From contig DPLL01000480.1 of the NCBI GenBank assembly GCA_003542015.1, forward strand, positions 54,057-63,535: a stretch of DNA of 9,479 nt, read 5' to 3'. Below the pieces are notes generated by a model. The model made no database searches, was not told the DNA's origin, and saw only the letters and a list, made by a program, of their open reading frames with translations. The stretch is from Microcoleaceae cyanobacterium UBA9251 (GTDB taxonomy: Bacteria; Cyanobacteriota; Cyanobacteriia; Cyanobacteriales; Microcoleaceae). The position numbers and the translations under genes were made by a program. This document shows positions 1 to 7,990 of the stretch, one piece after another (the first letter of the stretch is position 1; every line of letters begins with the position of its first letter).

Positions 1-1766
1 AAGTCCTGTTTATCTAATTCTGCTGTAAGTTTTTCTACTAATTGAAATGTGGTGTAAACATCCATGCCACAATAGTCAGCTACTTCTCGAATGCTGATGT
101 CAGCAATTGTTTTGTCTTTCGCGACTAATTCTTTGTAACTTTTGGCGACAATTCCTAAGTATTTCTTTGACAATTCGCTGAGACTGTGGCTAGTTTCGGG
201 ATTGAGTACATAGCTGGCTAACATCGTGTCGAAGACGACTCCTGTTAGTTTAATGCCTTGACAGCGCAGGATCGATCGATCGAATTTAGCATTTTGCAGC
301 GCTTTCGGATAATTCTCGCTTTCTAAAATCGGACGCAAAGCATTTAAAACTGTGGCTTTGTCTAAGTTTTTGCCCGTTTTATGCCCGATCGCAATATAGG
401 CCAAATCTTGTTCGCCGGTTCCCCAACAACAGCCAATTCCGACTAATTCGGCGTCTCGTGGTTCGAGGGCGGTGGTTTCGGTATCCCACGCCACGGGTGT
501 AGTTTTATCGGTGCAGGTTTCCAACAATTTGACTAATTCGTTTAGTTGTTCAATGGTTTGAATGATTCGGGGTTGGATTGGTAACTTGTTTGCTTGTTGG
601 GCGGCGATGGTGTCAGCATAATTCCAAAACCATAACTCGTCTGCTTCTGAACTTTCAGAAGTTGCAGCGGAAAAATCACTTGAATTATCAGCATTAGGCA
701 ATTCAGAGACTGTAACTTCTCCCTTTTTCCGAACATCCGTTAAATCCGTTACAAAATCCGCTGCCGAACCTTCCCTCCGAACATCCGTTAAATCCGTTAC
801 AGAATCCGCTGCCGAACTTGCTTCTTCCACACCACCAAACCGTTTTTGAATTTCCTTGACTTTATTTAAAACATTTTTAAACTCTAATTTTTCCAGCATC
901 GGAATCAAAGCTGCTTCATCAAAACCTTTCAACTGACAATCTTCTAAATTAATTTCCAAGGGAACATCTTGGACAATTGTTGCCATGCGCTGAGAATGAT
1001 AGGCAGCTTCTTTCCCCTCTTCTAACTTTTTCTTAGTTGCGCCTTTAATCTCGTCGATCGCAGCATAAATTCCGTCGAGGGAATGGTAAGCATCCAACAG
1101 TTGAATAGCGGTTTTGTCGCCAATACCTTTGACTCCGGGAATGTTGTCAGATTTGTCACCACAAAGAGCCTTGTAATCTATTACTTGTTCTGGTAAAATA
1201 CCGAGTTTTTCTTTGACTGCTTCTGGCCCGAATTCTTGGGATTTGCCTTTGCCCGATCGCCTTAATTCATCTGTACTCAAATATAAAACACTAATCTGTT
1301 TTTCGGTGTCTACTAATTGAAACAAATCTCGATCGCCCGTGAGGATTTTGACCCGATAACCCGCCTCGCTAGCTTTTTTGGCCAAAGTTCCCAAAATATC
1401 GTCCGCCTCGTAGCCCGGAGCAGTTATTGCGGGTAAATTGAAATAGCCGAGGAGTTCTTGCAGGTTTTTGAGATCGGGGATAAAATCTTCTGGTGTTTCG
1501 GCCCGACCGGCTTTGTAGGTGTCGTCGGCTTCGTGGCGAAATGTGGGTGTGGCGAGGTCAAAGGCGATCGCCATGTATTCTGGTTCTTGGGCCGCCATGA
1601 CTTCCAGCAGCGACTTGAGAAAGCCGAAACAGACGCTGGTGGGAATGCCGGTGCTGGTTCGCAAACCTCCATCCCGCCCTTTGGAAAAGGCAAAGTAGGA
1701 ACGAAAGGCCAAAGAGTGGCCGTCAACTAAGATGATGGTGGGTGTTTGATTTGACGACACTGACAC
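1..1766 (-). CDS. polA: DNA polymerase I, N-terminal part (5'-3' exonuclease and 3'-5' exonuclease domains)
   Basis: Cut by the left window edge: 588 codons are present and the polymerase domain lies outside. DNA polymerase I fills gaps and removes RNA primers during replication and repair. The 5'-3' exonuclease domain covers about residues 8-290. It keeps VDGHSLAFRSYF, FDLATPTFRHEADD, GYEADDILGT (about 120), LTGDRDLFQLV (about 145) and GDKSDNIPGVKGIGDKTA (about 205). A low-complexity linker at about 300-400 contains a 16-residue duplication. The 3'-5' exonuclease domain starts near 420. Exo I (D428/E430, WDTETTAL), Exo II (N492/D496) and Exo III (Y565/D569) are all intact, so proofreading is predicted. 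Many bacterial PolA proteins have lost these residues. No ATG precedes the first motif in this frame. GTG codons at 1766, 1760 and 1781 are the possible starts. I chose 1766, but no clear ribosome binding site decides between them. The gene is divergent from the J-domain gene. Confidence 0.95.
   Translation of the reverse strand, partial: MSVSSNQTPTIILVDGHSLAFRSYFAFSKGRDGGLRTSTGIPTSVCFGFLKSLLEVMAAQEPEYMAIAFDLATPTFRHEADDTYKAGRAETPEDFIPDLKNLQELLGYFNLPAITAPGYEADDILGTLAKKASEAGYRVKILTGDRDLFQLVDTEKQISVLYLSTDELRRSGKGKSQEFGPEAVKEKLGILPEQVIDYKALCGDKSDNIPGVKGIGDKTAIQLLDAYHSLDGIYAAIDEIKGATKKKLEEGKEAAYHSQRMATIVQDVPLEINLEDCQLKGFDEAALIPMLEKLEFKNVLNKVKEIQKRFGGVEEASSAADSVTDLTDVRREGSAADFVTDLTDVRKKGEVTVSELPNADNSSDFSAATSESSEADELWFWNYADTIAAQQANKLPIQPRIIQTIEQLNELVKLLETCTDKTTPVAWDTETTALEPRDAELVGIGCCWGTGEQDLAYIAIGHKTGKNLDKATVLNALRPILESENYPKALQNAKFDRSILRCQGIKLTGVVFDTMLASYVLNPETSHSLSELSKKYLGIVAKSYKELVAKDKTIADISIREVADYCGMDVYTTFQLVEKLTAELDKQD
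728..817. repeat. Two 42-nt direct repeats (period 48) inside polA
   Basis: Copies at 728-769 and 776-817 differ at one base and are separated by 6 bases. Each contains an internal 9-nt repeat: the TCCGTTAAATCCGTTAC core has TCCGTTA twice. The 48-nt period equals 16 codons, so the reading frame survives. It encodes two copies of a peptide of the form SAADxVTDLTDVR at about PolA residues 317-347. This is the variable linker between the two exonuclease domains. Confidence 0.85.
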
Positions 1767-1919
1767 TGATGGCGATCGCACGAAAGTATTTTCTGATTGT
1801 ACTTTGACAATTGGCAGTCCGACAGGACTTGATTGAGCGCGGATTGTGCAGCTTGCCTGAGAATAGTGGAAGATATGGAGTACGATCGCACTTTTTCCCC
1901 GCACCCGCGCTCGAAGCTT
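1767..1919. promoter_or_regulatory. Divergent spacer between polA and the J-domain gene
   Basis: Both genes must be transcribed outward from this 153-bp segment. On the plus strand a perfect TTGACA lies at 1804-1809, but the bases 17-18 nt downstream (near 1827-1834) are a poor -10. On the minus strand TACAAT (plus-strand 1796-1801) could be a -10 for polA, with only a weak -35. A HIP1 site lies at 1772-1779. The start sites are not decided by the sequence. Confidence 0.3.
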
Positions 1920-3239
1920 ATGGCTGACATTAACCGATTTTACGAAATCCTCGAAATTGAGGCTGGAGCTTCTTTAGCAGAAATTCACCACGCTTACAGG
2001 GATTTAGCCTTTGTGTGGCATCCCGATCGCTTTGCCCACAATCCTCGTTTGCAAGAGAAAGCTCAACAAAGATTAACAGAAATTAATCAAGCTTACGAGC
2101 AGTTGGTGTTTTTTCTGAGTCAGCCTGAATTAAGTTCGATGGAACCCGATTTGCCGCAGCCGTCTCCTGCACCAGTACCTGAAATACTGAACAGAAGAGG
2201 CTTGAGAAAGCCAGCAAGCAGGGGAGGTAGCAAAAAAAGCAAAATCAGCCCAAACCCTACCTCGAACAGCAAGAAACGATTTTCAACGGTCAACTCAAAG
2301 TCGCGAAACGTTGCCAGATCCACGCGACAATCTCCAAACTATCCAAACCCTACCTCCCCAAGCCAGCAACGATTTTCAACTCAAAACTCTTCCAAGCCGA
2401 TCGCGAAAACTAAGAAACGATTTTCAACTCAACACTCAGGGTACCCACGGGGGTACAGCCCCTACAGCACTCAAAACTATTCAATGTTCCCGATCGGCCC
2501 GCTGGCGATCGCAGTTGGGAGTTACGCTTTGACAGGCTGGATTTTGACGAAATCTGACGCCCCGCTGTGGATGTTGAGTTTAATCTGCGGTGCTGATTGG
2601 CTGTGGGCGGCGATTTTGGTGGCGGAGGGCTCAGCAACACCTGAAGTTTGGCTGGCGGCTTTAGTTTTGGCTGGGGCGGTAGGGGGTGCGATCGCGGGAA
2701 ATCAGGCGGGTGGTATGGTGACAGCGGTGGCTTGGGCGCTGGTAGGGGCTGGCTTGGGGGCGATCGCCAGTTTTGAGGCCGAGTCTAGGGCGGTGGCGGG
2801 AGTGTTGGCGGTGGCGTCGGTGGTGACAGTAGCGGGATTGATGGCGGGCACGGGTTCTCTTAATTGGGTGAGGGCGGTGGTTGAGGCGCTGTGTTGGGGG
2901 ATTGCTGGCTTGATCTGTGGGCTGGTGGTGGAAGTAACTGTTAATTCCAGGGGCTCTGCGGGGCTTGGAGGTTTGATCGGGCTGGCGATTGGTACAACGG
3001 TTGGGATTGTTACCGGGGCGGGTGTGGGTGCGATCGTCCAAGCTTTAGCTATCGCCGGCTCTAAGGGTATTTATGGGGCTTGGGCGGCGATCGGAGTTAT
3101 TGCTGGAGCGATCGCCCGGATGGTGGCTGGGGAAAGGTCGATCGGCTGTAGCAGCCGGCTTTACACGTTTATCCTGTTGGTAGCAACTTCCGGTTTTGGA
3201 CTGTGGCTGGGAAATTGGTTAGTCGATCGATTTTTTTGA
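1920..3239 (+). CDS. J-domain (class C) multi-pass membrane protein
   Basis: This 439-residue protein probably recruits and stimulates an Hsp70/DnaK at a membrane; the substrate is unknown. Residues 5-65 form a J domain: FYEILEIEAGASLAEIHHAYRDLA, then the essential HPD at 34-36 (WHPDRF), then the helix ending INQAYEQL. There is no Gly/Phe region and no zinc-finger region, so it is class C. Residues 70-185 are a Pro/Ser/Lys-rich hydrophilic linker with three RFST motifs (120-123, 151-154, 167-170). From about 192 to 437 the chain is Gly/Ala/Val-rich and hydrophobic, with perhaps seven or eight membrane segments, ending LVDRFF. I chose the ATG at 1920 because the J domain begins at once after it. 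The frame is open upstream to an ATG at 1875 and a TTG at 1833. The membrane half is rich in GC and HIP1 sites compared with the J domain. It is convergent with the response regulator gene. Confidence 0.85.
   Translation: MADINRFYEILEIEAGASLAEIHHAYRDLAFVWHPDRFAHNPRLQEKAQQRLTEINQAYEQLVFFLSQPELSSMEPDLPQPSPAPVPEILNRRGLRKPASRGGSKKSKISPNPTSNSKKRFSTVNSKSRNVARSTRQSPNYPNPTSPSQQRFSTQNSSKPIAKTKKRFSTQHSGYPRGYSPYSTQNYSMFPIGPLAIAVGSYALTGWILTKSDAPLWMLSLICGADWLWAAILVAEGSATPEVWLAALVLAGAVGGAIAGNQAGGMVTAVAWALVGAGLGAIASFEAESRAVAGVLAVASVVTVAGLMAGTGSLNWVRAVVEALCWGIAGLICGLVVEVTVNSRGSAGLGGLIGLAIGTTVGIVTGAGVGAIVQALAIAGSKGIYGAWAAIGVIAGAIARMVAGERSIGCSSRLYTFILLVATSGFGLWLGNWLVDRFF
2249..2433 (+). repeat. Degenerate direct repeats encoding the RFST linker motifs
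   Basis: CCAAACCCTACCTC occurs at 2250-2263 and 2343-2356, exactly 93 nt (31 codons) apart. The core ACGATTTTCAAC occurs at 2276-2287, 2369-2380 and 2418-2429, the last two followed by TCAA. The protein repeats are PNPTSxSxxRFSTxNS (twice) and a shorter KKRFSTQHS. The DNA is conserved better than the protein needs, which suggests recent internal duplication. Confidence 0.75.
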
Positions 3240-3296
3240 ACTCCGGTTCGTAGTAAGTGTCCTTAAAATCCACTTGTGACATCCTCCCACACGCTG

Positions 3297-3333
3297 TTAG
3301 ATCCCCGCAGGCTTAAAGAAGTCGGGGATCTAA
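3297..3333. terminator. 11-bp stem hairpin between convergent genes
   Basis: TTAGATCCCCG (3297-3307) pairs perfectly with CGGGGATCTAA (3323-3333) across a 15-nt loop. It lies 57 bp after the J-domain stop and would suit a bidirectional terminator, but no clean T run follows on either strand. An alternative is a folded end of an IS200/IS605-type element, since TGACATCCTCCC lies just upstream at 3277-3288. Confidence 0.5.
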
Positions 3334-3334
3334 A

Positions 3335-3558
3335 CTTCTTCCATCTTGCTTCTTCCTTTTTGCTTCTTCCATCTTGCTTTTTGCTTCTTCCATCTTGCTT
3401 CTTGCTTCTTCCATCTTGCTTCTTGCTTCTTCCATCTTGCTTTTTGCTTCTTCCATCTTGCTTTTTGCTTCTTCCATCTTGCTTCTTGCTTTTTTCATCT
3501 TCCTTCTTCCATCTTCCATCTTGCTTTTTTCATCTTCCTTCTTCCATCTTCCATCTTC
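3335..3558. repeat. Short tandemly repeated repetitive (STRR) array, 32 heptamers
   Basis: The 224 bases divide exactly into 32 heptamers with no slip in phase. The words are CTTCTTC, CATCTTG, CTTTTTG, CTTCTTG, CTTTTTT and CATCTTC. There is higher-order structure. A 21-bp unit (CTTCTTC, CATCTTG, then CTTTTTG or CTTCTTG) repeats six times in a row at 3363-3488. A 35-bp unit of five heptamers then repeats twice (3489-3523 and 3524-3558), differing only in the last base. Heptanucleotide STRRs are a known feature of filamentous cyanobacteria. The array ends 13 bp past the response-regulator stop, so it is probably the 3' UTR of that operon. Confidence 0.95.
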
Positions 3559-3571
3559 CTTCAACATCCGG

Positions 3572-5233
3572 CTAGAAGTCCCAGCGCTTGCCACTTTTCA
3601 GCAGCGCTTCAAAATCAGCTTTTGGCAAAGCCTTACTGAAAAAATAGCCTTGAATTTCGTCACAATCATGAGCGCATAAAAAAGCCAGTTCCTGCTCATC
3701 TTCTACCCCCTCAGCAACCACCGTCATGTTCATGCAGTGTGCCATTTGAATAATCGCTATTGTAATCGCTGCATTCTGACGATCCTCTGTAATATTGCGA
3801 ATAAAACTCTTGTCAATTTTGATCACATCAAACGGAAAGCGCTTTGAATAACTTAAGGAAGCATATCCCGTGCCAAAATCGTCAATTGCCACCCTAATTC
3901 CCAGATTTCTCCACACATTAAAAGCTTGAAATACTGCTGTTTCGTCTTCCAACACCAGACTTTCAGTCAATTCTAATTCCAGATATTTAGGAGCGAGGCC
4001 AGTTTCTGTTAATATTTCACTGACTCTTTCAGTAATATTTTTTTGCTCAAACTGGCGGGCTGACACGTTGACTGCTACTCGCAGCGGCCCCAAACCCTGG
4101 GCTTGCCAAGCTTTAGTTTGCTTGCAAGCAGTCTCTAACACCCATTCGCCCAGCGGTGCAATCAACCCCATTTCTTCAGCCATCGGAATGAATTCTCCAG
4201 GTGAAACCCGCCCCATTTCTGGATGGTTCCAACGCACTAAAGCTTCTGCACCAACAATTTTTCCTGTCTTTATTGCTACTTTAGGCTCATAGTAAACTTC
4301 AAACTCTGATCGTTTTAAAGCATTACGAAGACAGCTCTCTTGACTGAGCTTATTCATAGAATAATTTGCAGTATTTGCAGCATAAAACTGATAGTTATTA
4401 CCACCTTTTTCCTGAGCGTGGTACATGGCTGTATAAGCATTTTTCAACAGTTCATCTGCATCGCTCCCGTCCCAAGGATACAAAGAGATACCAATACTAG
4501 CAGTGACGTAAACTTCGCAGCTTTCTACAAGGATTGCTTGGGCTACAATTTCCAAAATCCTTTGAGCAATATTGACAGCATCCTGTTTGTGTTTGACTGG
4601 TTCGAACACAATTGAAAATTCGGCAGATTCCAAACGGGCAACAATATTAATTTTGTCATTGCAGTTATTAAGTCGCTGAGCAATGCTGCAAATTACGAAA
4701 TTGCCCATATCGTGTCCCAAGGTACTATTAATCCGGTTAATTCTATCTAAGCTAAGAGTGACAACCGGAATGAGTCCTCGCAATTGTTTTTGATTGTCTA
4801 ATATTCGACTTAGCTGCTCTCGCAAAAATGAACCATTTGGCAGGTTTGTCAAGCTGTCATACTGATGTCGGTGGAGAGCTAGTTGAATAGTTGTGTGCAA
4901 GTTTTTTTCTTCAAATGGTTTGACGATATAGCCGAAAGGTTTTGTAGCATTTACCCGCCGCAAAGTATTGTCATCGGCATAAGCTGTCAGATAAACTACT
5001 GGGATTTGGAAGCGCGATCGCATTTCTTCGGCTGCTGTAATCCCGTCGATTTCTCCTTGCAGGTTAACATCCATTAAGACTAAATCCGGTCGCTCTTCCG
5101 CTGCGGATTCCAGCGCTTCTTCTCCTGAATAAACAATCCGAGTTACTCGATATCCAAGAGCTATTAAACTATCGGCCATGTCTTCGGCAATGATGCTTTC
5201 ATCTTCGACTATCAGGATCTTTTTTGGGAACAT
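3572..5233 (-). CDS. Response regulator REC-GGDEF-EAL, probable c-di-GMP phosphodiesterase
   Basis: This 553-residue cytoplasmic effector has three domains. The receiver domain (5-122) has the acidic pair E10/D11, phosphoacceptor D55 (LVLMDVNL), T83 and K105 (VKPF). The GGDEF domain (about 126-285) has the right fold signature (SLTNLPNGSFL, DRINRINSTLGHDMGN, ASIGISLYP), but the active-site motif reads ESAEF at 202-206, so cyclase activity is unlikely. The EAL domain (about 300-545) keeps its metal and catalytic motifs: EALVRW at 330, NVSARQF at 389, ELTES at 421, DDFGTG at 451-456, IKIDKSFI at 471, VVAEGVED at 505 and QGYFF at 528. It is therefore expected to hydrolyse cyclic di-GMP to pGpG under control of phosphorylation. 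It starts 10 bp after the kinase stop. An AGAGA before its ATG is the likely ribosome binding site. Confidence 0.93.
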   Translation of the reverse strand: MFPKKILIVEDESIIAEDMADSLIALGYRVTRIVYSGEEALESAAEERPDLVLMDVNLQGEIDGITAAEEMRSRFQIPVVYLTAYADDNTLRRVNATKPFGYIVKPFEEKNLHTTIQLALHRHQYDSLTNLPNGSFLREQLSRILDNQKQLRGLIPVVTLSLDRINRINSTLGHDMGNFVICSIAQRLNNCNDKINIVARLESAEFSIVFEPVKHKQDAVNIAQRILEIVAQAILVESCEVYVTASIGISLYPWDGSDADELLKNAYTAMYHAQEKGGNNYQFYAANTANYSMNKLSQESCLRNALKRSEFEVYYEPKVAIKTGKIVGAEALVRWNHPEMGRVSPGEFIPMAEEMGLIAPLGEWVLETACKQTKAWQAQGLGPLRVAVNVSARQFEQKNITERVSEILTETGLAPKYLELELTESLVLEDETAVFQAFNVWRNLGIRVAIDDFGTGYASLSYSKRFPFDVIKIDKSFIRNITEDRQNAAITIAIIQMAHCMNMTVVAEGVEDEQELAFLCAHDCDEIQGYFFSKALPKADFEALLKSGKRWDF

Positions 5234-5243
5234 TTTTTTCTCT

Positions 5244-7598
5244 CTAGTGGTGAATTTTTGGTTGCGGAAATGTGATTTGAAAAACCGTGCCTACAGTTTC
5301 TAATAGCGTGATATTACCACGAAGTTGCTTGACTAAAGATCCGACTAGCCGCAATCCCAATGTTCTCGCATTCCGATAATCTAAGTCTTTAGGAAAGCTG
5401 ACACCCGTGTCGCTCACAACTAGCACACACCCCCCGTTCTGATCGAGATTAAAATCTATTTTTATTTTACCTTTATTGGTGGATGAAAAAGCATATTTTA
5501 GGGAATTTGTTACGAGTTCGTTGATGATTAATCCGCAAGGAACTGCTGTATCAAGATTCAGCTCACACGGCGCAATATTGGTCTGTAACTTAATGCCTGA
5601 TCCATGAAATTCATAAGCTTGGAATAAATTGTGGGCTAAGTTTTGGATGTATTCAGCAAAGTTAATGTTCGACAAGTCTTTCGATTGATACAATTGTTCG
5701 TGAACCAAAGCCATTGACCTCACACGGTTTTGGCTTTCTTTCAACATTTCGGTAACACGGCTGTCTTGAATGTAGCGAGACTGAAGTTTCAGCAGGCTAG
5801 AAATAACTTGGAGGTTGTTTTTTACCCGGTGGTGAATTTCTTGGATCAGGACTTCTTTTTCGGCTAGGGAGGCTTTGATTCGATCCTCGTCTCGCTTGCG
5901 ATCTGTAATGTCGCGCACTACTGCTTGTAAGAATTTTTTTTCGTTAATTTCCATTGCATTCAACAGGACTTCAGCGGTAAATTCTGAACCGTCGAGTCGT
6001 TTGTGAACCCAGTCAAATCGACAGCTACCTGTTGCCATTGCTGTACCCATTTTCTGTGAAAACAAACAGACTGAATCTTCTCCGTTCGGCTGAACAGGCG
6101 GGGAAAAATCGCTCGGATTTTTGCCGTAAAATTCTTTTTGGTTGCTACATCCAAATATTTTTAAGGTGGCGGCGTTGCAGTCAAAAAAGTTATGTTCATC
6201 CAGCAACATTACGGCGTCGCTTGTGGCTTCATAAAGGCTGCGAAATTTGTGTTCTGATTCTTGCAGCGAGCAGATTAATTGGTTTTTTTGAGCTTCGGCA
6301 CGCTTGCGTTCGCTCATGTCTATTCCTACAGAAACTGCTGCGCTTCCCTGATGGTATTTCTGAGCTACTATCAAATAGTTGCGGACGGAACCGTTAATTT
6401 CTATGTCTATTTCTTGCCTGGTTTGCTGAGATGAAATCTCAAAAAATTGTCTAATCAGTTGTGCAAAACTGGAGCCTTGATCGAGAAAGCCTATTTCTTG
6501 ACCGACAAAGCTTTCGGGAGGTCTGTGAAATGAGGCTGCTAAGTGCTGGTTGACTCCTATATACCGCAAATCTGAACTTACCCAAGAAATCAATCCTGGT
6601 ACGGCATCCAAGACTGCCCGCAGTTGATCGGTAGCTTCTTGGAGCGCTGCTTCCGATCGCAACTGATCGCTAATATCTGTCGCCGTTCCGCTAACGCCTA
6701 AAATAGTGCCGTTTTCAGCTTCGTTAACGATGCTGTTGACCCGCAGGTAGACGGGGGTACCATCCTTACGCAAATGTACAGTTTCGTAAGCAGAATTAGG
6801 GGCTGTTGGCTGGCTGGTTCTGGCTAAAAGTTGCTCAAATATTTGTATTTCTCTCATTTTTTCTTCGGGAATCCAAAAATCGGTGAAGTAGTGGCCGATC
6901 ATTTCTGGGGGCTCGTAACCGTAGATGCGTTTGGCAGCGGAATTAACAAAGGTCAAGAAACCTTCAATATCGACGGACCAAATCAATTCTTGGGAGGTTT
7001 CTATGAGGTTCCGGTACTTGTTTTCGCTTTCAGCAAGTGCTGTTTTAAAGACTTCTGTTTCCTGCTGAAGCAGCCGCTCTAATTCTTGATTTGCGCTTAG
7101 AGCCGCTGGAGTCCGATCGCGATCGCAAATTTCAGTAGAAACACCGACTGCTCCGACAACTTCGCCGTTTGAATTGTGCAGCGGTGTCGCTCGAAGTTCC
7201 CAGACTAGATTTCCGGCTTGGACATTCCAGGTGCGATCGCTCCCCGCCAATACCTGAGCAATATTTTCCCAAATATCTGGCTGGCTGCCGTATATCTCAA
7301 AAATCGATCGCCCCACGGCTTCACCCAGAGTGAGTCCCCAATTTTCGGGTTTTTTGCCTTCGACAACAGTTAATTTGCCCTTTGTGTCTGTTGCCCACAA
7401 GAGAATCGGGGCTGCACAGATGGCTGCTTGCAGGGTTTCGTAGGCTTTTTTGAGTCGATCGATTTCCCCATAAAGCTGTTCGCGAGTGGCGTTTAATTCT
7501 GCCATTAGTTGCACGACTATGAGCGGCCAGCTAGCAGTGGTGTCCTGAATTTCTGGGGATGTGCAGGAACTACAGACGAATTGGTTGCAGTATGACAT
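5244..7598 (-). CDS. Multi-PAS sensor histidine kinase, HisKA_2 type
   Basis: This 784-residue protein has no membrane segment, so it is probably a soluble sensor. After a Cys-bearing N-terminus (C4, C9, C12) and a short coiled stretch (34-61) come four PAS-like domains, at about 60-160, 193-312, 324-430 and 447-568. The last three end in the PAC-type TDISDQ, IDMSERKR and RDITDRKR. The HisKA_2 dimerisation domain has EIHHRVKNNLQVISSL, with phosphoacceptor H590 (or H589). The ATPase domain has the N box INELVTNSLKYAF (N693, N698), the G1 box SDTG (D730) and GLRLV. It is the first gene of a two-gene operon and most likely phosphorylates the REC-GGDEF-EAL protein encoded 10 bp downstream. The ligand is unknown and no haem or flavin motif is evident. 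I chose the ATG at 7598; an in-frame GTG at 7616 would add six residues. Confidence 0.92.
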   Translation of the reverse strand: MSYCNQFVCSSCTSPEIQDTTASWPLIVVQLMAELNATREQLYGEIDRLKKAYETLQAAICAAPILLWATDTKGKLTVVEGKKPENWGLTLGEAVGRSIFEIYGSQPDIWENIAQVLAGSDRTWNVQAGNLVWELRATPLHNSNGEVVGAVGVSTEICDRDRTPAALSANQELERLLQQETEVFKTALAESENKYRNLIETSQELIWSVDIEGFLTFVNSAAKRIYGYEPPEMIGHYFTDFWIPEEKMREIQIFEQLLARTSQPTAPNSAYETVHLRKDGTPVYLRVNSIVNEAENGTILGVSGTATDISDQLRSEAALQEATDQLRAVLDAVPGLISWVSSDLRYIGVNQHLAASFHRPPESFVGQEIGFLDQGSSFAQLIRQFFEISSQQTRQEIDIEINGSVRNYLIVAQKYHQGSAAVSVGIDMSERKRAEAQKNQLICSLQESEHKFRSLYEATSDAVMLLDEHNFFDCNAATLKIFGCSNQKEFYGKNPSDFSPPVQPNGEDSVCLFSQKMGTAMATGSCRFDWVHKRLDGSEFTAEVLLNAMEINEKKFLQAVVRDITDRKRDEDRIKASLAEKEVLIQEIHHRVKNNLQVISSLLKLQSRYIQDSRVTEMLKESQNRVRSMALVHEQLYQSKDLSNINFAEYIQNLAHNLFQAYEFHGSGIKLQTNIAPCELNLDTAVPCGLIINELVTNSLKYAFSSTNKGKIKIDFNLDQNGGCVLVVSDTGVSFPKDLDYRNARTLGLRLVGSLVKQLRGNITLLETVGTVFQITFPQPKIHH

Positions 7599-7935
7599 AA
7601 TTGCTCTGGGATGCACTCTGATTTTTTAGGAAAGTCCATCTTTTAAGCATAAACTTTTAAAGTAAATTATTACAGTTCGCTGTGATACTCATTTGACGAA
7701 TAGGCGATATTTTCAACCTAGTTTAAAGGCATCAGGAGTTGCCGATGCTGCGGTCTTCTTGTCGCAATCGATCGATTGACAATAGGCTGAATCATTACGG
7801 CCAATCGGTACTTTTACCGCAATCAGGTTTAGTATTGCAAAAAAAATCCGTAATCCCCGCTCTCCACGAATCAGGGAATTGTAAAGTTATTATTAGCCTG
7901 CGTAAATATACGGAATTCTGAATGAGATACAGGTT
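7599..7935. other. Spacer upstream of the kinase operon, no gene recognised
   Basis: The 100 bases nearest the kinase are AT-rich and should hold its promoter, but I find no convincing -35/-10 pair. Further out are a perfect 14-bp palindrome, CAATCGATCGATTG, at 7765-7778 and a small hairpin (CGGTA, 4-nt loop, TACCG) at 7806-7819. A 60-codon plus-strand frame at 7739-7921 has no recognisable family and no ribosome binding site. Confidence 0.5.
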
Positions 7936-7970
7936 GGGGAATGGGGAATGGGGAATGGGGAATGGGGAAT
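7936..7970. repeat. STRR array, five GGGGAAT heptamers
   Basis: There are five perfect consecutive copies of GGGGAAT with exact 7-nt phasing. This is a second, G-rich heptamer class, distinct from the pyrimidine-rich CTTCTTC array 20 bp downstream. Confidence 0.95.
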
Positions 7971-7990
7971 TGGTTATTTCATAATTTCTG

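Noticed and set aside
1424..1730. Overlapping open frames on both strands within polA
   Set aside because: They are shadows of the 5'-3' exonuclease domain, whose motifs are all in the polA frame.
2661..3041. Minus-strand 126-codon frame opposite the J-domain gene
   Set aside because: It is a shadow of the GC-rich membrane region: an Arg/His/Pro-rich peptide typical of the antisense of Gly/Ala/Val codons.
3335..3558. CRISPR array
   Set aside because: The repeats are contiguous 7-nt words without unique spacers, and no cas gene is present.
3313..3594. Minus-strand frame encoding a KMEEAKS-type heptad repeat that looks like a coiled coil (and plus-strand frames with FFHLASC repeats)
   Set aside because: This is an artefact of the 21-bp STRR: 21 nt equals 7 codons, so any open frame looks heptad-repeated. 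It starts at a GTG inside the response-regulator gene and has no upstream ribosome binding site.
7765..7778. 14-bp perfect palindrome as an operator
   Set aside because: It is built on CGATCGATCG-type sequence, which is common in this HIP1-rich genome. It lies about 170 bp from the kinase start with no supporting promoter.
7739..7921. Plus-strand 60-codon frame in the spacer
   Set aside because: It has a TTG start (ATG two codons later), no ribosome binding site and no recognisable motif. Its composition is like the surrounding intergenic DNA.
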